56,837 bases of DNA from an uncultured Clostridia bacterium (GCA_944383305.1 CALWOZ010000014.1:1-56837), one strand, 5' to 3'. Shown: positions 44,346 to 53,613, counted from the stretch's first letter. Program-made: numbers and translations. Notes: generated by a model from the sequence alone, not told the origin.

Positions 44346-45914
44346 TTAATAATATAAGTATTTTTCAAATTCTTCTCTAACTGTTGCAACATTTAAGCCT
44401 ATAATAACTTGATAAGACTTTCCTTTACAAAAACAACCGTGAGCCCCAATAGATTTAAAATATTGGTCATCTTTACATAAGCTTTCATCTTTTACATTTA
44501 CTCTTAAACGTGTAGCACAGTTTGTTACATCTACTATGTTATCTTTTCCTCCTAGACCTTCTAAAATTAATAAGATAAATTCATTATCATTTTTAGATTT
44601 ATTTTTATTATTTTTTTGTTCTCTATATTCTTTTTTAGAACCAAATTTTATTTCATCATCGTCTTCACGTCCTGGAGTTTTAAAATCAAATTTTAATATT
44701 AAAAATCTAAATACTACAAACCATATAAATGTAAATACTAAACCTATTAATAGCATTATTAAATATTGGCTCCAATGGTTTTTCATAAGTGGTATCCAGT
44801 TTAAAGATGCCATCTCTATAACACCACCTGCGTGTATACCTGTAATACCTGCTAAATACATAGCTGTTGATAATGTAGCTGCTAAAAGTGCGTGTACTAC
44901 AAATAATACTGGTGCTATAAATAAAAATGTAAACTCAATAGGCTCTGTTACTCCACAAAAGATGGCTGTTAAAGTAATAGGTATTAACAAGCCTAAAACT
45001 TTTTTCTTTTTCTCTGGTTTTGCTGTAGAATAAAAAGCTAATGCAACCCCTGGACAACCAAATATTTTTGAAAATCCTGTAGAGGTAAAGCCAGCCTCTG
45101 GCACTAAAGCTTTTAAACTTTGTGTTGATGCTGCAAGCTCTGGTAACTGTGTCGCCCAATAAGAATATAAACCACCCGGTACAAGAACATTATCATACCA
45201 AAAAGGTGAATATAATATATGGTGTAAACCAAAAGGAATTAATATTCTCTCAAGGAAAACAAATACCCATATACCAATTGCTCCAATTTGTGTTACAAAT
45301 CCTTGAAAAAGTGCCATAAAACTTTGTATTTTAGGCCAAACTATCGCTGATAATAAGGCTAATGGCAACATAACAACAAAGCCTATCATAAATACAAATG
45401 TTGAACCACTAAAAGTCCCTAGCCATTCTGGTAACTTTGTATCAAAAAACTTATTATGAAGATAAATAACTACTAATGATATACCTAATGCTCCTAGCAT
45501 ACCCATATCAAGTGTTTTAATGTTTGCAATCATTGTTAATCCACTTGTTCCACCCACTTCAGCAGAAAAATCTACTCCAAAATTAACTCCCCATTGAGAT
45601 AAAATTGTACTTAAAAAATAGTGGAATGTTAAGTATAAAACTAAAGCCTCCATAGCACATCTTCCATTTTGTTTATTCGCCATACCTATTGGAAGACCTA
45701 CAACAAATAACAATGGTAATTGGTTAAATACTGTCCAACCACCCTGCAAAATTACATTCCAAATTTGATACCAAAAACTTGTTGGTAATGCTAAATCTCC
45801 CATAACTGCTTCTGTTGTAAATAACGTGCCTATTCCTATGACTATACCAGCAAAGGCAAATAACAAAACTGGTGTAAACATAGCTCCACCAAACTTTTGA
45901 ATTTTCTGTAACAT
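44346..45914 (-). CDS. PTS alpha-glucoside EIICB
   Basis: It imports and phosphorylates an alpha-glucoside, probably maltose. The 522 residues begin with the EIIC membrane domain (MLQKIQKFGGAMFTPVLLFAFAG, shortened; GLHHILYSPFWYD; FCGVTEPIEFTFLF; GITGIHAGGVIEM). They end with EIIB, with the acceptor Cys in VDVTNCATRLRVNVKD and the closing YQVIIGLNVATVREEFEK. No EIIA is fused. ATG 45912-45914 lies eight bases after GGAAG; a GTG three codons earlier overlaps it. It is the first gene of the operon, with promoter 45959-45986. Closest in layout to GlvC/MalX. Confidence 0.93.
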   Translation of the reverse strand: MLQKIQKFGGAMFTPVLLFAFAGIVIGIGTLFTTEAVMGDLALPTSFWYQIWNVILQGGWTVFNQLPLLFVVGLPIGMANKQNGRCAMEALVLYLTFHYFLSTILSQWGVNFGVDFSAEVGGTSGLTMIANIKTLDMGMLGALGISLVVIYLHNKFFDTKLPEWLGTFSGSTFVFMIGFVVMLPLALLSAIVWPKIQSFMALFQGFVTQIGAIGIWVFVFLERILIPFGLHHILYSPFWYDNVLVPGGLYSYWATQLPELAASTQSLKALVPEAGFTSTGFSKIFGCPGVALAFYSTAKPEKKKKVLGLLIPITLTAIFCGVTEPIEFTFLFIAPVLFVVHALLAATLSTAMYLAGITGIHAGGVIEMASLNWIPLMKNHWSQYLIMLLIGLVFTFIWFVVFRFLILKFDFKTPGREDDDEIKFGSKKEYREQKNNKNKSKNDNEFILLILEGLGGKDNIVDVTNCATRLRVNVKDESLCKDDQYFKSIGAHGCFCKGKSYQVIIGLNVATVREEFEKYLYY

Positions 45915-45958
45915 AATTTTCACTTCCTTTCTTTAAATCGTTTTAATTTATATTTTAT

Positions 45959-45986
45959 ATTATATTCATATATGTTTTTTAATCAA
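45959..45986 (-). promoter_or_regulatory. Promoter of the alpha-glucoside operon
   Basis: TTGATT (45981-45986) and TATAAT (45959-45964) on the minus strand, 16 bases apart. Confidence 0.6.
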
Positions 45987-46041
45987 TATATATAACAAAT
46001 TTAGAGAAGATTTAAAATATTTAAAATTTTTTTATATTTTT

Positions 46042-46055
46042 TGTGATTTTTCACA
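46042..46055. promoter_or_regulatory. TGTGA-TTTT-TCACA inverted repeat
   Basis: A perfect 5-bp inverted repeat about 55 bases upstream of the operon's -35 element, a plausible activator or repressor site (CRP/Fnr-like or RpiR). The protein is unknown. Confidence 0.4.
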
Positions 46056-46156
46056 TATTTTTTAGTCAATTTATATATATTTACAATATTAATATTATAA
46101 TTTTTTATTATTAATTTATATATGTTGAATTTTTATTCACAATCAATTTTTTCATA

Positions 46157-46194
46157 CTAAATTTTATCTTGAAAAATAAAGTCATAACTTAATT
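46157..46194 (+). repeat. 60-bp dispersed repeat, copy f (right half only)
   Basis: AATTTTATCTTGAAAAATAAAG to TCATAACTTAATT matches the right half of copy a. It opens an array of three copies (f, g, h) in the 45915-46776 gap, which has no gene. Confidence 0.7.
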
Positions 46195-46200
46195 GAAATA

Positions 46201-46452
46201 ATCAATTTTTTTAATACTTTGTATTAAAAAACAGCCATTCCTAAATATTTTATTCGTAAAAATTAAAACAAAAAGTAAGTTTATAATTTTTACTCTAAAA
46301 TATTAAGTCATAGCTTAATTGAGATAATCAATTTTTTTAATACTTTGTATTAAAAAACAGCAATTCCTAAATATTTTATTCATAAAAATTAAAACAAAAA
46401 GTAAGTTTATAATTTTTACTCTAAAATATTAAGTCATAGCTTAATTGAGATA
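46201..46452 (+). repeat. Tandem 126-bp duplication carrying repeat copies g and h
   Basis: Two consecutive 126-bp units (46201-46326 and 46327-46452) are nearly identical, with few differences (for example GCC/GCA, TTCG/TTCA). Each has a TTTTTTTAATACTTTGTATT stretch, a TAAATATTTTATTC stretch and one full 60-bp repeat (g 46261-46320, h 46387-46446). It is a tandem duplication of one repeat plus its flank, not a CRISPR-like array. Confidence 0.85.
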
Positions 46453-46460
46453 ATAAAAAA

Positions 46461-46500
46461 AACACTTATAACTTATTTATAATAATAAATTATAAGTTTT
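46461..46500 (-). repeat. Terminator hairpin copy flanking element C (T-run side)
   Basis: ACTTATAA-type long hairpin; about 38 of 40 bases match 46732-46771. On the minus strand it is followed by GTTTTTTTTATTATCT, the functional terminator. Confidence 0.85.
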
Positions 46501-46730
46501 CAGATTGTAGACAAAATAGATAGTAGTCTTTATATTAGTTTTACATTTTTAAATGCAACGCATTTAAAAATCTTAATCACAAGACGGGGCTTTGCCTCGG
46601 ATTGTGTAAAAAGCTAGATTTTTAGGGGCTTTAGCCCTTGTGCGAAAAAATCAGCTTTTTTACTTTGTTTCAATCTCTAAAAGATGAATTTTCATCTTTT
46701 AGAAAGGCTGTAGACTTTGTCTACAGCCTT
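46501..46730 (-). mobile_element. Terminator-nested structured element, copy C
   Basis: A 230-bp copy starting CAGATTGTAGACAAAATAG and ending GTCTACAGCCTTA. Apart from a few short differences it matches copy B, with the same 13-bp stem (46676-46703), the GACGGGGCTTTGCC block and the GGCTGTAGAC terminal hairpin facing the upstream gene (ynbB). It has no ORF. Confidence 0.78.
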
Positions 46731-46731
46731 A

Positions 46732-46771
46732 AACACTTATAACTTATTTACAATAATAAATTATAAGTGTT
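46732..46771 (-). repeat. Terminator hairpin copy flanking element C (gene side)
   Basis: A long hairpin 6 bases past the ynbB stop, which would have been the native terminator before insertion. Only the copy beyond the element keeps the long T run. Confidence 0.85.
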
Positions 46772-46776
46772 TTTTA

Positions 46777-48069
46777 TTATAATCCTAAATTTATACCTTT
46801 TTTATACATTTCATCTATTGCAAGAATTATACCTATTTTACTATGATACCAAGTAAGTCCACCTTGCATATAAACTGTAAAGGGAGGCTTTATAGGAGCG
46901 TCTGCACTAAGTTCAATAGATGAACCTTGAACAAAAGCACCTGCTGCCATTATAACAGGACAGTCATATCCAGGCATATCCCACGGTTCTGGAACGACAA
47001 AGCTATCAACTGGTGCTCCCTTTTGTATACCTTGACAAAAGGCTATTACTTTATCTTTATCTTTCATTTGTATGGCTTGTACTATATCGCTACGTTTTTC
47101 TAAAGGTTTAGGCATTACGTCATATCCTAAATCTTCAAATATTTTAGCACAAAATACTGCACCTTTTAAGCTAGATGCTACTACTGTTGGAGCTAAAAAC
47201 AAACCTTGTATTAAAGCTCCACTAACACCTAAAGACGGTCCTACCTCCTTACCAAGCCCTGGAGCTGTAAGTCTATATGCACAATTATCTACATATTCTT
47301 TTTTCCCTACTATATATCCTCCAACTGGTGCAAGTCCACCTCCTGGATTTTTTATTAACGAACCTACTACTAAATCTGCCCCTACCTCTGTTGGTTCTAT
47401 AACATCTACAAATTCGCCATAACAATTGTCTACCATACATATAATATCTTGTCTAACACTTTTTACTATATGTATTATTTTTTTAATTTCATCTAATGTA
47501 AGACTAGGACGATAGCTATATCCTTTAGAACGTTGTATAGTAACCATCTTTGTTTTAGCTGTTATATTTTTAGCTATATTATCAAAGTCTACACTTCCAT
47601 CTTCTAATAGTTCAAGTTGTCTATAAGATATTCCGTGCTCTTTTAAAGAGCCTTTTGTTTCTCTAGAGTGTCCTATAACCCCTTCTAGTGTGTCATATGG
47701 CTTACCTACTGGAGAAAAAAGTTCATCATTATATCTTAAATTGCCAAATAAGGCTACTGTTAATGCGTGTGTACCAGATATTATTTGTGGTCTTACTAAT
47801 GCACTTTCTGCATTAAATACATCTTTGTATATTTCCTCTAACGTATCTCTACCTAAATCGTCATATCCATATCCAGTTGTCATACCAAAGTGACAATCAC
47901 TAAGTTTATTTTTTTGCATAGCTTGTAATACTTTATATTGATTTATTTCAGCATTTTTATCTATAATTTCAAATACATTTTTTATACTTTCTTCGGATTT
48001 TTTACAAAAATTTAAAACTTTTTCATCTACATTAAACTTATCTTTTATATAATTATATGCTATGTCCAT
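46777..48069 (-). CDS. YnbB-type PLP enzyme (methionine gamma-lyase family / aluminium resistance)
   Basis: The 430-residue fold-type I PLP enzyme has AESALVRPQIISGTHALTVALFG, DICM-type IICMVDNCYGEFVD (Asp contacting PLP), and the Schiff-base Lys in ADLVVGSLIKNPGGGLAPVGGYIVG. It ends in IKPPFTVYMQGGLTWYH. The family is annotated as aluminium resistance or methionine gamma-lyase-like, with uncertain substrate. The order miaA-ynbB is widely conserved in firmicutes, where hfq often lies between; here they are two bases apart and hfq is missing from this position. Confidence 0.9.
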   Translation of the reverse strand: MDIAYNYIKDKFNVDEKVLNFCKKSEESIKNVFEIIDKNAEINQYKVLQAMQKNKLSDCHFGMTTGYGYDDLGRDTLEEIYKDVFNAESALVRPQIISGTHALTVALFGNLRYNDELFSPVGKPYDTLEGVIGHSRETKGSLKEHGISYRQLELLEDGSVDFDNIAKNITAKTKMVTIQRSKGYSYRPSLTLDEIKKIIHIVKSVRQDIICMVDNCYGEFVDVIEPTEVGADLVVGSLIKNPGGGLAPVGGYIVGKKEYVDNCAYRLTAPGLGKEVGPSLGVSGALIQGLFLAPTVVASSLKGAVFCAKIFEDLGYDVMPKPLEKRSDIVQAIQMKDKDKVIAFCQGIQKGAPVDSFVVPEPWDMPGYDCPVIMAAGAFVQGSSIELSADAPIKPPFTVYMQGGLTWYHSKIGIILAIDEMYKKGINLGL

Positions 48070-48070
48070 T

Positions 48071-49012
48071 TTATTCTCCTTTGTGTATAAATACTTCTTC
48101 CATATAATTGGCTAAACTATTTGAATTTTCAAAATTATTAACATCTATCCAAACTCCATCATCAACTTGATGCTTAAACCAGGTAAGTTGTCTTTTAGCA
48201 AAGTGTCTTGTATCTCTTTTTATTATTTCTATGGCATAATCTAAGCTATATTCATTTTCTAAATATTTTATTATTTCTTTATATCCTATTCCTTGCATAG
48301 ATACTAACTCTTTTTTATATCCTTTTTTTAAAAGGCTTTTGACCTCTTTTACAAGTCCCTCTTTTATCATTATATCTACTCTTAAATTTATTCTATTATA
48401 TAACTTTTCTCTATCCATATTTAATATAAAAAATGTAGTATTATATGCTTTTTCTCTTTGTTTTTCTTTTTCATTGTGTTTAGATATTAACTCACCTGTA
48501 AGTTTATAATATTCTAAGGCTCTTATTACTTTTTTTACATTATTTTTATGTATAGCCTCTGCCGATGCTTTATCTATTTGTTTTAGCATATTATGCAAAA
48601 ATTCATTTCCTTTATTTATAGCTATTTGTTCTAACTCTTTTCTATATTTATCATCTTTTTTTATCTCTGTAAAGTCGTTATTATATATTACAGAGTTTAT
48701 ATAAAATCCTGTTCCACCTACTAAAATAGGAATTTTACCTTTATTATATATTTCTTCTATATACTTTGTGGCTTTACTTTTAAAAACTGCAATAGAAAAC
48801 TCTTCATCGGGATAAAATTCATCTATAAGATAATGTTTTATCCCCTCCATTTCTTCTTTTTTTATTTTTGCTGTTCCTATATCCATATATTTATATACTT
48901 GCATACTATCTGCAGATATTATCTCACCATTTATCTTTTTAGCTAATAACACAGATGATGCTGTTTTACCACAAGCCGTAGGACCTGCAATAACTATAAG
49001 TGGTTTTTTCAT
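48071..49012 (-). CDS. miaA: tRNA dimethylallyltransferase
   Basis: It adds the isopentenyl group to A37 of tRNAs reading UNN codons. The 313 residues begin KKPLIVIAGPTACGKTASS (P-loop), followed by GEIISADSMQVYKYMDIGTAK, YLIDEFYPDEEFSIAVF, PILVGGTGFYINSVIY, the basic NVKKVIRALEYYKLTG and the C-terminal RHFAKRQLTWFKHQ. ATG 49010-49012 after AAGAGG is the start; a more distant ATG at 49063 adds 17 unusual residues and has no site. Confidence 0.96.
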   Translation of the reverse strand: MKKPLIVIAGPTACGKTASSVLLAKKINGEIISADSMQVYKYMDIGTAKIKKEEMEGIKHYLIDEFYPDEEFSIAVFKSKATKYIEEIYNKGKIPILVGGTGFYINSVIYNNDFTEIKKDDKYRKELEQIAINKGNEFLHNMLKQIDKASAEAIHKNNVKKVIRALEYYKLTGELISKHNEKEKQREKAYNTTFFILNMDREKLYNRINLRVDIMIKEGLVKEVKSLLKKGYKKELVSMQGIGYKEIIKYLENEYSLDYAIEIIKRDTRHFAKRQLTWFKHQVDDGVWIDVNNFENSNSLANYMEEVFIHKGE

Positions 49013-49050
49013 ATTATACCTCTTTAATAATTTTATTATTATAGTGAAAA

Positions 49051-49093
49051 GGCTTTTTGTCAAAAGTTAAAACAAACTAATTGACAAAAAGCC
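49051..49093 (-). terminator. Terminator of rpmB
   Basis: GGCTTTTTGTCAA pairs perfectly with TTGACAAAAAGCC seven bases after the rpmB stop, and TTTT follows. Confidence 0.9.
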
Positions 49094-49100
49094 CAAAATA

Positions 49101-49301
49101 TTATATCGCACGAGTAACTTTATTAGAACGTAAACATCTTGTACAAATATTGATAGATTTTACAGTCCCATTTTCAATAATTTTAGTTTTCTTAACATTA
49201 GGTTTCCAAGTTCTGTTAGCACGACGAGAAACTTGGCTACGGTTAATGCTAATTCTATGACCAGTACGAACTGATTTATCACAAATTTCACATTTAGCCA
49301 T
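49101..49301 (-). CDS. rpmB: 50S ribosomal protein L28
   Basis: A 66-residue ribosomal protein. It is the zinc-binding type: Cys4/Cys7 in MAKCEICDKSVRTGH and the ICTRCLRS pair near the end. RTWKPNVKK is the family rRNA-binding block. AAGGAGGTG precedes the ATG. It is divergent from the Asp23-fakA unit, the usual firmicute arrangement. Confidence 0.97.
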   Translation of the reverse strand: MAKCEICDKSVRTGHRISINRSQVSRRANRTWKPNVKKTKIIENGTVKSINICTRCLRSNKVTRAI

Positions 49302-49438
49302 TGACTACACCTCCTTAATAGGTTAAAAAATCATCGTTTAAAATTATAACAGATTATTTAAAAAAAATCAACTATTATGCAAAAATTTTTTTATGCCTTT
49401 ATTTTTAAACTAAAAAATGATAAACTATACTTAAATTA

Positions 49439-49468
49439 TTGATAAATATGTACTTTTTGGTGTATAAT
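49439..49468 (+). promoter_or_regulatory. Promoter of the Asp23-fakA unit
   Basis: TTGATA (49439-49444) and TATAAT (49463-49468) are 18 bases apart. The expected start at about 49475 lies downstream of an in-frame ATG at 49448, so the true Asp23 start is the ATG at 49502. Confidence 0.8.
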
Positions 49469-49501
49469 ATAACAAAAATTATGTGGAGGTATAAAACTAT
49501 T

Positions 49502-49858
49502 ATGATAAGTAGCATAGAAAATAAATTAGGTAGAATTAATATAGAAAGTGAAGCTATTGCAAAAATAGCTGGTCTTGCTACAACTGAGTGTTATGGTATA
49601 GTTGGTATGGCAAGTAAAAATATGAAAGATGGTATAGTTAAACTCTTAAAAATAGAAAGTCTTACAAAAGGTGTTAAGCTCCATATTGAAGAAAACAAAC
49701 TTACAATAGATTTACATATTATTGTAAAATATGGCATAAATATAAAGGCTGTAGCAGAAACTATAATAAGTACTGTAAAATATAAAGTAGAAGAAGCTAC
49801 TGATATGAATGTTTCTTGTATAAACATATTTGTAGAGGGAATCAAAATAAACGATTAA
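49502..49858 (+). CDS. Asp23/Gls24-family protein
   Basis: The 118-residue member of the Asp23/Gls24/YloU group starts ISSIENKLGRINIESEAIAKIAGLATTECYGIVGM and contains GVKLHIEENKLTIDLHIIVKYGINIKAVAE, closing with VEEATDMNVSCINIFVEGI. These are cell-envelope-related proteins. In firmicutes the gene commonly lies between rpmB and fakA, as here. The ATG at 49502 lies 11 bases after GGAGGT and downstream of the mapped promoter. Confidence 0.9.
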   Translation: MISSIENKLGRINIESEAIAKIAGLATTECYGIVGMASKNMKDGIVKLLKIESLTKGVKLHIEENKLTIDLHIIVKYGINIKAVAETIISTVKYKVEEATDMNVSCINIFVEGIKIND

Positions 49859-49875
49859 ACAGGAGGATATAAAAA

Positions 49876-51507
49876 TTGAAATTATTAATGATAGATGGAC
49901 ATAAACTTAAAAATTTTATTATATCAGGAGCTAATAGACTTAATAAAAATAGAGAAAAAGTAGATGCTTTAAATGTATTCCCTGTTCCAGACGGAGATAC
50001 AGGAACAAATATGTCTTTAACAGTTCTTTCTGCTGCAAAAGAAGTATCTAAAATAAACTCTCCTAATATATATGATGTGGCTAAAGCTCTTTCTTCTGGC
50101 TCTTTAAGAGGAGCTAGAGGCAACTCTGGTGTTATCTTATCTCAGCTTTTTAGAGGGTTTTCTAAAGCTTTAGAGGGTAAAGATATAGCTAATGCAAAAG
50201 ATATAGCTAACGCCTTTACAAAAGCTATGGAAACAGCCTATAAAGCAGTTATGAAGCCAAAAGAGGGTACTATTCTTACTGTGTCTAAAGCTATAAGTGA
50301 AAAAGCCTTAGAAATGGCTAATAAAACCGAAGATATTATGGAAATGATGAAAGAGGTAATATCTTATGCAAATACTGTTTTAGACAAAACTGTAAATATG
50401 CTCCCTGAACTTAAACAAGCTGGAGTTGTTGACGCTGGTGGAAAAGGTCTATTAAGTATACTAGAGGGTGGTTTATTTGATGATAGCAAATATATAGAGT
50501 TAGACCTAAATCAAACTAAAGAAGATAATTTACCTAAAAATATAGAAAATATTGATATAAAATATGGATATTGTACAGAATTTTTTATTAATCTTAATAA
50601 TAACAGTCATTATGTAGAAAAAGATTTAAAAGACTTTTTAGAAAGTATTGGAGATTCTATTGTATTAGCAAGTGAAGATGACTTTATTAAAATTCACGTA
50701 CACACAAATAATCCTGGTAAAGTATTAGAAAGAGCTTTATTAATTGGTAGTTTAGATAATATAAAAATAGAAAATATGAGAACACAACATACTAATCTTA
50801 TAGACTTTAATGTAAAATCTGAAGATGATAAAGCCCCAGAAAAAGAATTTGGTTTTGTTGCTGTATCTATTGGTGAGGGTATAAATAGTTTATTTAAAGA
50901 TTTTGGTATAGACGAAATTATACAAGGTGGTCAAACTATGAACCCTAGTATAGAAGACATTTTATTAGCCGTAGAAAAAGTTAATGCAAAAAATGTATTT
51001 ATATTACCTAATAATAAAAATATTATATTAGCTGCTAAACAAGCTAAAGAAGCATATAATAAAAAGAATATTTGTGTTATAGAAACTGTAAATATAGCTC
51101 AAGGCTTTACTGCTCTTACTAGTTTTTTATCTAGTTCTACTTTAGAACAAAATATTAAAAATATGGAAAATGCAATAGCTAATATTTCAACTGGTCAAGT
51201 TACTTTTGCAGTTAGAGAAACTAAAATTGATAATTTTGATATAAAAGAAAATGATATTTTATGTATGTTAGAAGGTAAAATTAATAACATATCTAAAGAT
51301 ATTCAAGAAGGTACTAAAACTCTCATAGATACTATGATAAGTAAAAATGAAGATGCTAGCATTATAACTATCTATTTTGGTGAAAATATAAAAGAAGAAC
51401 AAGCAACACAATTAGAAGAATATATTAATGAAAAATATGATTATCTTGATATAGAGATTATATATGGTGGTCAACCTTTATATTACTATATAATATCCAT
51501 TGAATAA
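49876..51507 (+). CDS. fakA: Fatty acid kinase FakA (DAK2 domain)
   Basis: FakA phosphorylates exogenous fatty acids held by FakB. The 543 residues have the N-terminal DAK2 ATP domain (ALNVFPVPDGDTGTNMSLTV, SLRGARGNSGVILSQLFRGF, GVVDAGGKGLLSILEG), a middle domain (YCTEFFINL) and the FakB-binding C-terminal domain (QGGQTMNPSIEDILLAVE, NVFILPNNKNIILAA). The start is TTG at 49876, nine bases after AGGAGG. No fakB is in this window. A terminator follows at 51520. Confidence 0.95.
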   Translation: MKLLMIDGHKLKNFIISGANRLNKNREKVDALNVFPVPDGDTGTNMSLTVLSAAKEVSKINSPNIYDVAKALSSGSLRGARGNSGVILSQLFRGFSKALEGKDIANAKDIANAFTKAMETAYKAVMKPKEGTILTVSKAISEKALEMANKTEDIMEMMKEVISYANTVLDKTVNMLPELKQAGVVDAGGKGLLSILEGGLFDDSKYIELDLNQTKEDNLPKNIENIDIKYGYCTEFFINLNNNSHYVEKDLKDFLESIGDSIVLASEDDFIKIHVHTNNPGKVLERALLIGSLDNIKIENMRTQHTNLIDFNVKSEDDKAPEKEFGFVAVSIGEGINSLFKDFGIDEIIQGGQTMNPSIEDILLAVEKVNAKNVFILPNNKNIILAAKQAKEAYNKKNICVIETVNIAQGFTALTSFLSSSTLEQNIKNMENAIANISTGQVTFAVRETKIDNFDIKENDILCMLEGKINNISKDIQEGTKTLIDTMISKNEDASIITIYFGENIKEEQATQLEEYINEKYDYLDIEIIYGGQPLYYYIISIE

Positions 51508-51519
51508 AACTTTATAAAT

Positions 51520-51540
51520 GGGGCTTTATAGCCCCTTTTT
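51520..51540 (+). terminator. Terminator between fakA and recG
   Basis: GGGGC-TTTATA-GCCCC followed by TTTTTA. It lies 18 bases before the recG ribosome binding site; partial readthrough may supply recG. Confidence 0.9.
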
Positions 51541-51558
51541 ATATATAAGGAGGTTAAA

Positions 51559-53613
51559 ATGTTACTTTCAGATAGTATTATAAGCATTAAAAATATAGGT
51601 GAAGAACGCTCCAAAAAACTCCAAAAGTTAAATATATTTACTATAAATGACCTTATAGAATATTTCCCTCGAGATTATGATGATAGAAGTAATGTTTGTA
51701 AAATAAAAGATATAGAATTAAATAAAATAAATACTGTAAAAGGTAAAGTTATTTCTAAGCCAGAAACTATAAAAATTAAACACTTATCTATTACAAAAAT
51801 TCGAATAGACGATGGTAGTGGATTTTTAGAAATAGCCTGGTTTAATCAACCTTATTTAAAAAACACTATAAAATATAAATCCGAATATATATTTACTGGT
51901 AAAGTTATACAAAAATATGGTAGAACACAAATGGAAGCTCCTGATTATGAGTTAATTGATGATAAAGAATTATTATCTAACGGTCGTATAGTACCTGTTT
52001 ATGCATCTACATATAAATTTAGTCAAAAACTTTTTAGAGAAGTTATAAGTCAAACCTTAAGTTCTGTAAAAGACCAAATAACAGAGTTTTTGCCACAAGA
52101 TATTTTAAAAGAAAATAATCTTTGTAGTAGACAGTTTGCAATAGAAAATATTCACTTTCCTAAAGATAATAAAAGCTTTTTTATAGCTAGAAATAGACTT
52201 GTTTTTGAAGAATTATTTTTGTTACAAACTAAACTTTTACAAATAAAAGGTATTATGGAACATAAAGAATGCAATATAAATATAAAAAATACAGACATTA
52301 CACCTATAAAAAACGTATTACCTTTTAATCTTACAGATGCTCAAGAAAGTGTATTAAAAGATATAATATATGATTTAGGTAAAAATAAAGCTATGAATAG
52401 GCTTATTCAAGGTGATGTGGGCTCTGGTAAGACTGTTATAGCCCAAATTTTAGCTTATATATCCGTAAACAATGGATATCAAGTGGCTATAATGGCTCCT
52501 ACTGATGTTTTGGCAAGTCAACATTTTGAAAGTTTTAAAAATATATTTGAAAAATTAAATATTAAATGTGTATTTTTATCTGGTAATCAAAAAGCTAAAG
52601 AAAAACGAGAAAATTATGAACTTATACAAACAGGAGAAGCCAAAATAGTAGTTGGTACTCACGCTATTATTCAAGATAAAGTTATATTTAATAACTTAGG
52701 AGTTGTTATAACTGATGAACAGCATAGATTTGGAGTTAAACAACGAGAGATTTTATCTAAAAAAGGAGAAAACCCTCACACATTAGTTATGACTGCAACT
52801 CCTATCCCCAGAACTCTAGCCCTTATTTTATATGGCGACTTAGACATATCTATTATAGACAAGCTGCCTCCCGGCAGACAAAAAATAGATACTATTTTTG
52901 TAAATTCTACATACTATCCACGAATATACAATTTTCTTAAGAAAAACTCAGATGAAAAAAGACAATCATATATTATATGTCCTATGATAGAAGAAAATGA
53001 GAAAATGGAGTTAAAGGCTGTTTTATCTTATACTCAAAAATTAAAAGAAGAAGTTTTTTTAGGCTATAATGTAGAATGTATTCACGGAAAAATGAAGACT
53101 AATGAAAAACAAGAAATAATGAATAAATTTTATAATGGAGATATAGATATACTTATATCTACAACTGTTATAGAAGTTGGTATAAATGTGCCTAACTCTA
53201 CAATTATGGTTATAGAAAATGCTGAAAGATTTGGTATATCTCAATTACACCAGCTTAGAGGTAGGGTGGGACGTGGTAGTGATAAATCTTATTGTATACT
53301 TATAAGCGATAGTAAAAGTAAACAGTCTAAACAAAGGTTAGAAACTATGGTAAAATATAGTGACGGATTTGTATTAAGTGAAAAAGACTTAGAACTTAGA
53401 GGCACTGGTGATTTTTTTGGTACAAGACAACACGGTATACCTGATATGAAAATAGCTAATCTATATAAAGACATAGAAATATTAAAACAAGTACAAAAAG
53501 CCTCTATTAAGTTATATAAACAAGACCCTTTACTTTTAGATAATAAAAATAAGCCTTTAAAAGAAAAAATTGACCAGTTTTTTAATACTCTTGACAATAC
53601 TGTGTCTTTATAG
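51559..53613 (+). CDS. recG: ATP-dependent DNA helicase RecG
   Basis: It remodels stalled forks and D-loops. The 684 residues contain the wedge/OB domain (DYDDRSNVCKIKDI, GSGFLEIAWFNQPYL), and the helicase core with Q-like LTDAQ, Walker A QGDVGSGKTVIAQILA, Walker B ITDEQHRFGVKQRE, TATPIPRTLALI, then the second core domain with VECIHGKMK, STTVIEVGINVPNSTIM and HQLRGRVGRG. The TRG motif region ELRGTGDFFGTRQHGIP is complete. AAGGAGG precedes the ATG. Confidence 0.97.
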   Translation: MLLSDSIISIKNIGEERSKKLQKLNIFTINDLIEYFPRDYDDRSNVCKIKDIELNKINTVKGKVISKPETIKIKHLSITKIRIDDGSGFLEIAWFNQPYLKNTIKYKSEYIFTGKVIQKYGRTQMEAPDYELIDDKELLSNGRIVPVYASTYKFSQKLFREVISQTLSSVKDQITEFLPQDILKENNLCSRQFAIENIHFPKDNKSFFIARNRLVFEELFLLQTKLLQIKGIMEHKECNINIKNTDITPIKNVLPFNLTDAQESVLKDIIYDLGKNKAMNRLIQGDVGSGKTVIAQILAYISVNNGYQVAIMAPTDVLASQHFESFKNIFEKLNIKCVFLSGNQKAKEKRENYELIQTGEAKIVVGTHAIIQDKVIFNNLGVVITDEQHRFGVKQREILSKKGENPHTLVMTATPIPRTLALILYGDLDISIIDKLPPGRQKIDTIFVNSTYYPRIYNFLKKNSDEKRQSYIICPMIEENEKMELKAVLSYTQKLKEEVFLGYNVECIHGKMKTNEKQEIMNKFYNGDIDILISTTVIEVGINVPNSTIMVIENAERFGISQLHQLRGRVGRGSDKSYCILISDSKSKQSKQRLETMVKYSDGFVLSEKDLELRGTGDFFGTRQHGIPDMKIANLYKDIEILKQVQKASIKLYKQDPLLLDNKNKPLKEKIDQFFNTLDNTVSL

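Noticed and set aside
46201..46452. Possible CRISPR-like array
   Set aside because: There are only two units of 126 bp that are nearly identical along their whole length, with no unique spacers and no cas genes.
49448..49501. Longer Asp23 start at an upstream ATG
   Set aside because: A promoter with its -10 at 49463-49468 lies over that stretch, so it is not transcribed; the ATG at 49502 has the ribosome binding site.
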